Assembly (NCBI GenBank): GCA_019638285.1
Contig: JAHBUB010000027.1
Location: 1 to 51,374, forward strand
Length of the DNA stretch: 51,374 nt
Reading direction: 5' to 3'
Origin: Cyclobacteriaceae bacterium
GTDB taxonomy: Bacteria; Bacteroidota; Bacteroidia; Cytophagales; Cyclobacteriaceae
Of this stretch, positions 44,326-51,374 are shown one piece after another. The notes beneath the pieces were generated by a model. The model was not told the DNA's origin. It saw only the letters and a list, made by a program, of their open reading frames with translations, and ran no database searches. Within the stretch, counting starts at the first letter, position 1. Each line of letters begins with the position of its first letter. The position numbers and the translations under genes were made by a program.

Positions 44326-45980
44326 GGATTACTTTCCTTTACTTCCAACGCCTCGCTGAGAATGCTTTGCGCTTCTTCCACGATTCGATTCATGTGCTCC
44401 TCGCTCAAAAAACTTTCAGCGTAGATTTTTTGAATGGGCTCCGTACCCGAAGGTCTTGCCGCAAACCACCCGTTCTTTGTACTTACTTTAAGGCCACCTA
44501 TTGGTGCATTATTTGCCGGTGCATGGGAGATGATGTGTTCAATTTTTTCTCCGGCCAAGTTTTCCCTGCTTATCTGTAAGATAGCAATATTTTTCAACTT
44601 CTCTTTTTGTTCTGGCGTACTTTTCGCTTCTACGCGTTGATAAAATGATTCTCCCAATTCTTGCGTGAGTTCGTGGTACAATGTACCGGGATCGCGTCCA
44701 GTTTTGGCTGTAATCTCTGCTGAGAGCAATGCAGGAATAAATCCATCCTTATCGGTGGTCCACAACTCCCCATTCATTCGTGAAAATGTTGCACCTGCAC
44801 TTTCTTCCCCGCCAAAGCAAAGCGTGCCGTCCATCAAACCATCCACAAACCACTTGAAGCCGACAGGAACTTCGTAAAGTGGTCGCTTCATTTTTGCCGC
44901 TATGCGATCGATGTGTTGTGTAGTCACTACAGTTTTCCCAATCGCTGCTGTTTTGTTCCACCCAGGTCGGTGCTGCAACAGATATTGAATGGCCACTGCT
45001 AAATACTGATTTGGATTTAAGAGACCCGCACTTTTAGTAACAATTCCATGTCGGTCATAATCGGTGTCACACGCAAACGATATATCAAACCGATCTTTCA
45101 TCGCGATCAATCGCTGCATGGCGTAAGGAGATGAGGGATCCATACGGATTTGTCCGTCCCAATCCACCGACATAAAACCAAAGGTTGGGTCAATAATTTT
45201 GTTAACCATCGTTAAGTCAAGATGATAACGTTCTGCCATTGGCTCCCAGTAGTGAATGCCGGCTCCTCCCAAAGGGTCTACCCCCATCTTAATTCCAGAA
45301 TTGCGAATCACCTCCATGTCGACAATACTCCCCAAATCATTGATGTATGTGTTGAGATAATCGTGACGATGGACATGAGAAGTACTCAGCGCCTTGTTCA
45401 GCGGAATTCTTTTTATACCCCTGAGTTTGTCTTTCAGCAGTTCATTTGCCTTTGCCTCAATCCATTGCGTCACTTCCGTTCCGGCAGGCCCTCCATGCGG
45501 AGGATTGTATTTAAATCCACCATTGTCAGGAGGGTTGTGTGAAGGTGTAATCACAATGCCATCTGCCCTGCTCGTTTTTCGCCCCTGATTGTATTTCAAA
45601 ATGGCGTGTGAAATAACGGGAGTAGGTGTATACTCATCCTTGATAGAAATCATCACATCTACCTCATTGGCCACCAAGACCTCCATGGTAGTAGCAAAAG
45701 CAGGTGCAGAAAGCGCATGTGTATCAAATCCCAGAAATAAGGGACCGTTGATTTTGCGCTCCTTGCGATACATGCAAATGGCTTGTGAGATTGTCAGAAT
45801 ATGATTTTCATTAAAAGCGTCTTTCAAAGAAGACCCACGGTGACCTGAAGTTCCAAAAGCAACCCGTTGCTCGCGTTCGAAAGGATCGGGCGTACCCGTA
45901 TAATAGGCTGTAATGAGCCTTGGGATGTTTACGAATATTTCCTGCTCTGCAGGCTTTCCAGCAAGAGAAGATATGTTCAT
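44322..45980 (-). CDS. pgm: Phosphoglucomutase
   Basis: 552 residues of the alpha-D-phosphohexomutase family converting glucose-6-phosphate and glucose-1-phosphate. Active-site Ser147 in TPSHNPP, Mg-binding DTDYDRHG, sugar-binding GGEESAG, and the phosphate-binding RPSGTEPIQKIYAES near the end are all present; length fits the Pgm type rather than PgcA. It links the pentose phosphate/hexose genes with glucan synthesis because glucose-1-phosphate is the UDP-glucose precursor; no UDP-glucose pyrophosphorylase is in the window. Coupled by an ATGA overlap to the glucan synthase gene. Confidence 0.95.
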   Translation of the reverse strand: MNISSLAGKPAEQEIFVNIPRLITAYYTGTPDPFEREQRVAFGTSGHRGSSLKDAFNENHILTISQAICMYRKERKINGPLFLGFDTHALSAPAFATTMEVLVANEVDVMISIKDEYTPTPVISHAILKYNQGRKTSRADGIVITPSHNPPDNGGFKYNPPHGGPAGTEVTQWIEAKANELLKDKLRGIKRIPLNKALSTSHVHRHDYLNTYINDLGSIVDMEVIRNSGIKMGVDPLGGAGIHYWEPMAERYHLDLTMVNKIIDPTFGFMSVDWDGQIRMDPSSPYAMQRLIAMKDRFDISFACDTDYDRHGIVTKSAGLLNPNQYLAVAIQYLLQHRPGWNKTAAIGKTVVTTQHIDRIAAKMKRPLYEVPVGFKWFVDGLMDGTLCFGGEESAGATFSRMNGELWTTDKDGFIPALLSAEITAKTGRDPGTLYHELTQELGESFYQRVEAKSTPEQKEKLKNIAILQISRENLAGEKIEHIISHAPANNAPIGGLKVSTKNGWFAARPSGTEPIQKIYAESFLSEEHMNRIVEEAQSILSEALEVKESNP

Positions 45981-46016
45981 TTCAACCTTGTTAAGTTAAA
46001 TACTCATTTATAAAAA

Positions 46017-47090
46017 CTACGCCACACCAATTTTCTTTTCCAAATACACATCCTGTATGGCGTGTAGCAATTCAACACCGTCTTTCAATGGTTTCTGAAA
46101 TGATTTTCTTCCCGAGATTACACCCATGCCTCCTGCACGCTTATTAATAATTGCAGTGCGAACAATTTCCTTCAGGTCTTTTTTTCCCAGTGAGGGTCCT
46201 CCTGAGTTGATAAGGCCCGCTCTTCCCATAAAGCAATTCGCAACCTGATAGCGGCACAGGTCAATGGGATGGTCGGTAGTCAATTTTGTGTACATGCGCT
46301 CGTCTATTTTTCCGTAGTGAACTCCATCCACATTAAGCGCTTTGTACCCGCCATTATTCTCAGGAAGCTTTTGCTTAATAATATCTGCCTGAATGGTTAC
46401 TCCGAGATAATTCGCCTGACCTGTCAGATCCGCAGATGCATGATAGTCTACCTTCTCTTTTTTAAACGCACTGTTGCGCAAATAGCACCATAAAACAGTG
46501 GCCATCCCTAATGAATGGGCCTCTTCAAACACTTTCGAGACTTCTATAATTTGTCTATCCGACTCTTGCGATCCAAAATAGATGGTGGCCCCAATGGCCG
46601 CAGCTCCCAGGTTCCATGCGTCCCGCACTGACCCAAACATAATCTGGTCAAATTTATTTGGATAGGTGAGCAATTCATTGTGATTGACTTTTACGATGAA
46701 AGGAATCTTATGGGCATATTTTCTCGCCACTATTCCCAAACCGCCAATGGTACTGGCTACTGCATTGCAACCCCCTTCCATGGCCAACTTTACAATATTT
46801 TCAGGGTCGAAATATATTGGATTCACGCTGAACGATGCCCCTGCACTGTGTTCTACACCCTGATCGACCGGTAAAATAGAGAGATAGCCCGTTCCGGAGA
46901 GTCTCCCTGTATTAAAAATCAAATCCAGGTTGCGAAGTGTTTGGGTGTTTCTATTCGAATTCACCATCATGCGATCAATGAAATCAGGTCCCGGAAGATG
47001 CAGATTCTGTTTTGGGATTGTTTTACATTGATGTGAAAAAAGAGATTCTTCCTCTTTTCCTATTAGATCAATAATTTCCTGGTATTTCAT
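46017..47090 (-). CDS. fbaB: Class I fructose-bisphosphate aldolase (DhnA/FbaB type)
   Basis: 357 residues. The DhnA-type TIM barrel is seen in [39 protein letters not shown] and [13 protein letters not shown]. It cleaves fructose-1,6-bisphosphate to two trioses or runs in reverse. The exact Schiff-base lysine is not assigned here. Located 36 bases before pgm and 19 bases after pgi in one operon. C-terminus ...KIGVA is intact. Confidence 0.93.
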   Translation of the reverse strand: MKYQEIIDLIGKEEESLFSHQCKTIPKQNLHLPGPDFIDRMMVNSNRNTQTLRNLDLIFNTGRLSGTGYLSILPVDQGVEHSAGASFSVNPIYFDPENIVKLAMEGGCNAVASTIGGLGIVARKYAHKIPFIVKVNHNELLTYPNKFDQIMFGSVRDAWNLGAAAIGATIYFGSQESDRQIIEVSKVFEEAHSLGMATVLWCYLRNSAFKKEKVDYHASADLTGQANYLGVTIQADIIKQKLPENNGGYKALNVDGVHYGKIDERMYTKLTTDHPIDLCRYQVANCFMGRAGLINSGGPSLGKKDLKEIVRTAIINKRAGGMGVISGRKSFQKPLKDGVELLHAIQDVYLEKKIGVA

Positions 47091-47109
47091 TTCTAATTAT
47101 TGTTTTCAA

Positions 47110-48756
47110 TTAATTGCGCCATTTTTTGTAAGCGTTGATCAGTCCGTTTGTAGAAGCGTCATGTGTCGAAACTTTTGTGTCACCCTTCAATTCGTCCAAA
47201 ATTTTTATGGCCAATTGTTTTCCGAGTTCCACACCCCATTGATCGAAACTGAAAATATTCCAGATGACACCCTGAACGAAAATTTTATGTTCATACAGTG
47301 CAATCAATGATCCCAGAGAAAATGGAGTGATTTCCTTTAGTAAAAAGGAATTGGTAGGATAGTTGCCCTTAAAAACCTTAAATGGTATCACTTTTTCCTT
47401 ACGCGCTTCTTTATCATCCTTCATCTCATTGGCTACCTCCTCTTTGCTCTTCCCATTCATCAATGCTTCCGTTTGCGCAAAATAATTGGCTAGTAGGATC
47501 GCATGATGGTCCCCTATTGGGTTATGAGAGATCGCAGGGGCAATAAAGTCACATGGAATTAAATGTGTGCCCTGGTGAATGAGTTGATAGAAAGCATGTT
47601 GCCCATTGGTACCTGGCTCGCCCCACACGATAGGGCCGGTTCTATAATCCACATCTATACCATTTCTATCGGTATGTTTGCCATTGCTCTCCATGTTGCC
47701 CTGTTGAAAATACGCAGCAAAGCGATGCATGTACTGATCATAAGGAAAGATTGCTTCTGTTTCAGAACCAAAAAAATTGGTATACCATATCCCTATCAGC
47801 GCCATGATCACAGGGATGTTGTTTTCAAAAGCAGTATGTCTAAAATGCAGATCGCTCTCGTGTGCCCCTCTCAGTAAGCTATCAAAATTATCGTAGCCAA
47901 TGGTAAGTGCTATGGAAAGGCCGATGCTGCTCCACAAACTATACCGACCCCCTACCCAATCCCAAAAAACAAATCTGTTTTCAGGAGCAATACCAAATTC
48001 TGCTACTTTCTCTTTGTTCGCGGATAACGCCACAAAGTGAAGTGCAATGTATTTCTCCTCTTTTGCTGATTCTAAAAACCATTTCCTGGCAGATTGTGCG
48101 TTGGTCATGGTCTCCAGCGTAGTAAATGTTTTTGAAGCAATGAGAAAAAGAGTCTCTTCTGCTTTCAGGTCTTTCAACACTTCCACCATCTGGGTTCCGT
48201 CAATATTTGAAATAAAGTGTGCCTGAATGCCTTCCACCCAATAGGAACGCAATGCTTCTGTCACCATCACCGGGCCCAGGTCACTGCCACCAATACCAAT
48301 ATTTACGATGTGTTTTATTTTTTTTCCTGAGTAGCCTCTCCACTTACCTCCGTGTACCTTCTCACAGAATATTTTCATTTGCAGTAATACTCTATTTATT
48401 TCCGGCATTATGTCCAAACCATCCAATACAACAGGCATATCGGAACAATTTCTTAATGCGGTATGAAGTACTGCCCTATTTTCCGTTTCGTTTATTTTCT
48501 CTCCGTTAAACATCGCTTCGATGGCCTCTTTCAACTTGCAATCGTTCGCCAGTTCGAGAAGGTGCTTTTTCGTTTCATCCGTAACAATGTTTTTTGAGTA
48601 GTCAAAAATAATTTCATTGAATGTGATACTCATCTTTTCAAACCGGGTGGCGTCCTCATCAAAAAAGGATTTCATGCGTTTATTTTTGATCTCTAGGTAG
48701 TGCGCCAAAAGTCTGTTCCACGCTGGCGTAGTGGTTGGATTTATTTTAGGAAGCAT
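47110..48756 (-). CDS. pgi: Glucose-6-phosphate isomerase
   Basis: 548 residues, normal length. Signatures are [19 protein letters not shown] (phosphate binding), [15 protein letters not shown], and [14 protein letters not shown] with the conserved Glu and His. It interconverts glucose-6-phosphate and fructose-6-phosphate, here between the pentose phosphate and glucan branches. It is 43 bases from pgl and in the same operon. Confidence 0.96.
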   Translation of the reverse strand: MLPKINPTTTPAWNRLLAHYLEIKNKRMKSFFDEDATRFEKMSITFNEIIFDYSKNIVTDETKKHLLELANDCKLKEAIEAMFNGEKINETENRAVLHTALRNCSDMPVVLDGLDIMPEINRVLLQMKIFCEKVHGGKWRGYSGKKIKHIVNIGIGGSDLGPVMVTEALRSYWVEGIQAHFISNIDGTQMVEVLKDLKAEETLFLIASKTFTTLETMTNAQSARKWFLESAKEEKYIALHFVALSANKEKVAEFGIAPENRFVFWDWVGGRYSLWSSIGLSIALTIGYDNFDSLLRGAHESDLHFRHTAFENNIPVIMALIGIWYTNFFGSETEAIFPYDQYMHRFAAYFQQGNMESNGKHTDRNGIDVDYRTGPIVWGEPGTNGQHAFYQLIHQGTHLIPCDFIAPAISHNPIGDHHAILLANYFAQTEALMNGKSKEEVANEMKDDKEARKEKVIPFKVFKGNYPTNSFLLKEITPFSLGSLIALYEHKIFVQGVIWNIFSFDQWGVELGKQLAIKILDELKGDTKVSTHDASTNGLINAYKKWRN

Positions 48757-48799
48757 AGTAGTTTGTCATTTATCATCGTAAACCAAAACAGATTCTCTT

Positions 48800-49552
48800 T
48801 CAGGTTTGTCTTTCTTCTTTTAAAAGTGAGGCAGCCTCTTCGTCCAAATACCAGTGCAGGCTGTTGTGCGCTGGTTGTATCAACTGAGCCGGATATTGCT
48901 CCGGGTTGTATTCGTCTTCCAGCACATGACGCACCGCTTCCGCTTTTGATTTACCATATACCAGAAATACAATGTGTCGTGCCTGATTGATCAATGGGGC
49001 AGTCATGGTAATGCGATGGGTATTCACCTCCTTTAAAAAAACAGACTGAACCGTGGCCGAGGTATCGTGCAGTACTGCAGTGTGGGGAAATAGAGAGGCG
49101 GTATGTGCATTGCTTCCCAATCCCAAAAGAATCAAATCAAAAATCGGTTCGCGTCCTTTGAAATGTGAATTAATCCGAAATGTATAATCCCTGGCCGCTT
49201 CCACTGGTGAAAGCGAAGTGTCGACCGAAAAAATATTTGATTCGTGTATATACAATTCATCAAGAAACAATGTTCTTGCCATGTGGCTGTTGTTCTCTGG
49301 GTCGTCCGCAGGCACATCGCGTTCGTCTCCAAAGAAAAATTTGACTTTATCCCACGGTATCTTATTTCTGTAATCAGGTGATGCGAGGGCCTCGTACAGT
49401 TTCTGAGGAGAACTCCCTCCCGATAATACTAAGTTACATTCGCCACGTTTGGCAATCGCATCACGTACGTTTGCCATCATGTCATCGGCCAATGCTGTGA
49501 TTAATTCAGGTATTGATTGATAAACACGAATGGTTGCGTTATTTCTTTTCAT
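48800..49552 (-). CDS. pgl: 6-phosphogluconolactonase
   Basis: 250 residues of the DevB/Pgl family related to glucosamine-6-phosphate isomerase. Signatures are NLVLSGGSSPQKLYEAL, FFGDERDVPADDPENNSH and ILLGLGSNAHTASLFPH. It hydrolyses the lactone made by Zwf. The gene starts 14 bases inside zwf, indicating translational coupling. Confidence 0.95.
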   Translation of the reverse strand: MKRNNATIRVYQSIPELITALADDMMANVRDAIAKRGECNLVLSGGSSPQKLYEALASPDYRNKIPWDKVKFFFGDERDVPADDPENNSHMARTLFLDELYIHESNIFSVDTSLSPVEAARDYTFRINSHFKGREPIFDLILLGLGSNAHTASLFPHTAVLHDTSATVQSVFLKEVNTHRITMTAPLINQARHIVFLVYGKSKAEAVRHVLEDEYNPEQYPAQLIQPAHNSLHWYLDEEAASLLKEERQT

Positions 49553-51056
49553 TTTTTATTGGAGGAGTAATCCAATGAAAACCGTCCTGGGCTATTAAGG
49601 CTTCTGCCGTTTCCGGCCCCCATGAGCCCACTCTGTAGTTGGGGAAGTTGACACTCATTTTCGATTGCCATGAATTGAGTATCGGCATGAGAATTTTCCA
49701 CGCTGCCTCTACCTGATCGGCACGCATAAAAAGCGTCTGATCGCCCATCATGGTATCTAGCAGCAAAGTTTCATATGCTTCGGGGGTTTCCACCGTATAG
49801 TTGCCCGCATAATCAAATAGTAAGTCCACCGTATTTAAGATCATATCCAACCCCGGCTTTTTCATTTGCAACTGCAGACGAATGCTCATCTCCGGTTGAA
49901 TGCTGATAATCAGTCTGTTTTGCTGCCAGTTGTCAGTCGCTGAGGACGGAAACACCACATGCGGAACATCACGAAATTGAATGGTGATGATGGAAGACGA
50001 TTGAAGAAGGCGTTTCCCTGTGCGTACATAAAACGGTACGCCTTGCCAACGCCAATTGTCAATGAAAAATTTTATAGCCACAAATGTTTCCGTGTTGGAT
50101 TGTGGGTCTACGTTGGCTTCCTCCCTATAGCCTGCTACTTGCTTGCCTTCTATCCATCCTTTCTCATATTGGCCTCTGACAGCTTGCTTGCGAATGGCAT
50201 CTGGCTCGAATTTTCGTAAGGATCGCAACACATCTACCTTGCGGTTGCGCACCTCGTCTGCATCAAAAGAAATAGGAGTTTCCATTGTGATCAGGCAAAG
50301 CAATTGCAGGACATGGTTCTGTACCATATCGCGCAAAGCCCCAGCGCTTTCGTAGTAATTTCCCCGGTCCTCCACCCCTATTTGCTCGGAGACTGAGATT
50401 TGCACATGTTCAATAAAATTGCGGCTCCATATCGGCTCCAGAATAGAGTTGGCAAAACGAAATGCCATTATGTTTTGAACTGCCTCTTTCCCCAGGTAAT
50501 GATCTATGCGATAGATTTGTTTCTCATCAAAGATGCTTCCCAAAAGTTCATTCAATGATTTGGCCGACTCAAGATCACGACCAAAAGGCTTTTCAATAAC
50601 AATCCGTGTGGTGTCTGGATTGCCTGTTAATTTATTCTTGGCAATATTTTTTGCAATAATGGGGAAGAAATTAGGCGCCACAGCCAGGTAATAAATTACA
50701 CAAGGCTCTTTCTTCCATTCCTTGGTGTGATCAAGAATCGCTTTCCCAAATTTTGCATATTCCTTTTCATCATTGAGATCAGACACTTGATAGAATACAT
50801 GAGCTGCAAAATCAGACCATTCGCTATCTTTTGATTTTCCTTTTCTTGAAAATTGATCGATGCCTTCTCTTAACTTGCTGCGAAACTTATCTTCCGTTAA
50901 AGGAGTACGCGCTGTACCTATAATGGAGAATTGGTTGGGCAGCCAATCATCCAAAAATAAATTATAAAGAGCCGGAGTAATTTTGCGCCAGTTTAAATCA
51001 CCGGTTCCCCCAAAGATGAAGAATATTATTGGCTGGTCTTTTGTATTGGCTGGCAT
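49539..51056 (-). CDS. zwf: Glucose-6-phosphate 1-dehydrogenase
   Basis: 505 residues. The NADP site is FGGTGDLNWRK (residues 15-25), and the substrate site R183-I-D-H-Y-L-G-K190 plus GNYYESAGALRDMVQNH are intact. It feeds glucose-6-phosphate into the oxidative pentose phosphate branch. The upstream gene gndA ends 47 bases before its start, and the stop lies within pgl by 14 bases. Confidence 0.97.
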   Translation of the reverse strand: MPANTKDQPIIFFIFGGTGDLNWRKITPALYNLFLDDWLPNQFSIIGTARTPLTEDKFRSKLREGIDQFSRKGKSKDSEWSDFAAHVFYQVSDLNDEKEYAKFGKAILDHTKEWKKEPCVIYYLAVAPNFFPIIAKNIAKNKLTGNPDTTRIVIEKPFGRDLESAKSLNELLGSIFDEKQIYRIDHYLGKEAVQNIMAFRFANSILEPIWSRNFIEHVQISVSEQIGVEDRGNYYESAGALRDMVQNHVLQLLCLITMETPISFDADEVRNRKVDVLRSLRKFEPDAIRKQAVRGQYEKGWIEGKQVAGYREEANVDPQSNTETFVAIKFFIDNWRWQGVPFYVRTGKRLLQSSSIITIQFRDVPHVVFPSSATDNWQQNRLIISIQPEMSIRLQLQMKKPGLDMILNTVDLLFDYAGNYTVETPEAYETLLLDTMMGDQTLFMRADQVEAAWKILMPILNSWQSKMSVNFPNYRVGSWGPETAEALIAQDGFHWITPPIKNEKK

Positions 51057-51103
51057 ACCTTTTAATTTTCAATTTTTAATGAACTGTACCTGCGCTACTG
51101 CTG

Positions 51104-51374
51104 TCAAGCTTTTATGGCCTTATTCCATTCCGTGTGAAAAAATCCTTCTTTACCAATTAACTCATAGGTATGCGCACCAAAGAAATCGCGTTGCGCTTGA
51201 ATAAGATTAGAGGGCATGGATTCGCTGCGAAATGCATCAAAATAACTTAGCGATGCGGCATAAGCCGGTAGGGCCAATCCAAACTCAGTAGCATCCGAAA
51301 CAACGGTGCGAATACTAGGCACACTCTTTTTCACTTTTACCTGAACCGCTTCATCCAACAACAAGTGTTCTAGT
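51104..51374 (-). CDS. gndA: 6-phosphogluconate dehydrogenase, decarboxylating, C-terminal part
   Basis: The last ~89 residues of a gene cut by the right window edge. Tail motif ALPAYAASLSYFDAFRSES ... PSNLIQAQRDFFGAHTYE is the well-conserved C-terminus of Gnd, including the Arg and His substrate residues in RDFFGAH. It starts the gndA-zwf-pgl-pgi block, all on the minus strand. The reading frame is open to the window edge, so the real start lies outside. Confidence 0.93.
   Translation of the reverse strand, partial: LEHLLLDEAVQVKVKKSVPSIRTVVSDATEFGLALPAYAASLSYFDAFRSESMPSNLIQAQRDFFGAHTYELIGKEGFFHTEWNKAIKA

Noticed and set aside
1-51374. CRISPR arrays, rRNA or tRNA genes, complete IS elements
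   Set aside because: No regularly spaced repeats of the right length, no rRNA-like core segments, no cloverleaf and no transposase gene were seen.

Overview
The window looks like a chromosomal segment of a Bacteroidota member, most likely of the Cytophagales type. This rests on family content (DUF3347, DUF2911, PepSY-like, DUF6602, FtsX-type permeases, CusA of the Bacteroidota kind), weak Shine-Dalgarno signals, many lipoprotein signals, and two promoter candidates of the Bacteroidota TTG-N-TAnnTTTG form. The genus cannot be fixed from the sequence alone.

Layout. (1) 1-19201, plus strand: a copper/silver resistance island. It opens with the end of a CusA-type RND pump that carries an apparent frameshift, then a TolC-type channel, two consecutive CusB-type adaptors (the second fused to DUF3347), a 45-residue membrane protein with a CC pair, a SAM methyltransferase, a secreted stand-alone DUF3347 protein, a Tat-type multicopper oxidase, His-rich and lipoprotein accessory genes, a DUF2231 membrane protein, an NTF2-like protein, a second methyltransferase broken by a one-base shift, a restriction-endonuclease-like gene, and a second multicopper oxidase with a Met-rich insert and a C-terminal outer-membrane-barrel-like extension. 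A DUF2911 lipoprotein and an FtsX-type ABC permease follow. (2) 19202-22094: accessory patch with a long imperfect inverted repeat, a DUF6602 nuclease-like gene, a RadC/JAB gene, several hairpins and the 5' remnant of a GIY-YIG nuclease. (3) 22095-28556, minus strand: envelope module with two PAP2 phosphatases, a PepSY-like protein, a histidine kinase/response regulator pair and an LtaS/OpgB-like sulfatase-fold transferase. (4) 28835-35304, plus strand: a YncE-like beta-propeller, a short tandem repeat, and a second RND tripartite exporter (TolC, adaptor, proton-coupled permease). (5) 35654-51374, minus strand: a tight operon gndA-zwf-pgl-pgi-fbaB-pgm followed by a cyclic beta-1,2-glucan synthase that is split into two genes.

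How the genes may work together. Region 1 would bind copper in the periplasm (HMBD, DUF3347, Met/His-rich segments), oxidise Cu(I) with two oxidases and export it through CusCBA. Region 5 joins oxidative pentose phosphate and hexose-phosphate interconversion to glucan synthesis: Pgm supplies glucose-1-phosphate, the precursor of UDP-glucose. The sulfatase-fold transferase of region 3 belongs to a fold that also includes enzymes decorating periplasmic glucans with phosphoglycerol, so a link between regions 3 and 5 is possible but unproven.

Most unusual points: the two-gene glucan synthase whose break falls inside the cyclisation (glycoamylase-like) domain, the oxidase-plus-barrel fusion, the unannotated CC membrane peptide in the copper operon, the paired methyltransferases in that operon, and the hairpin-rich patch around the GIY-YIG remnant.
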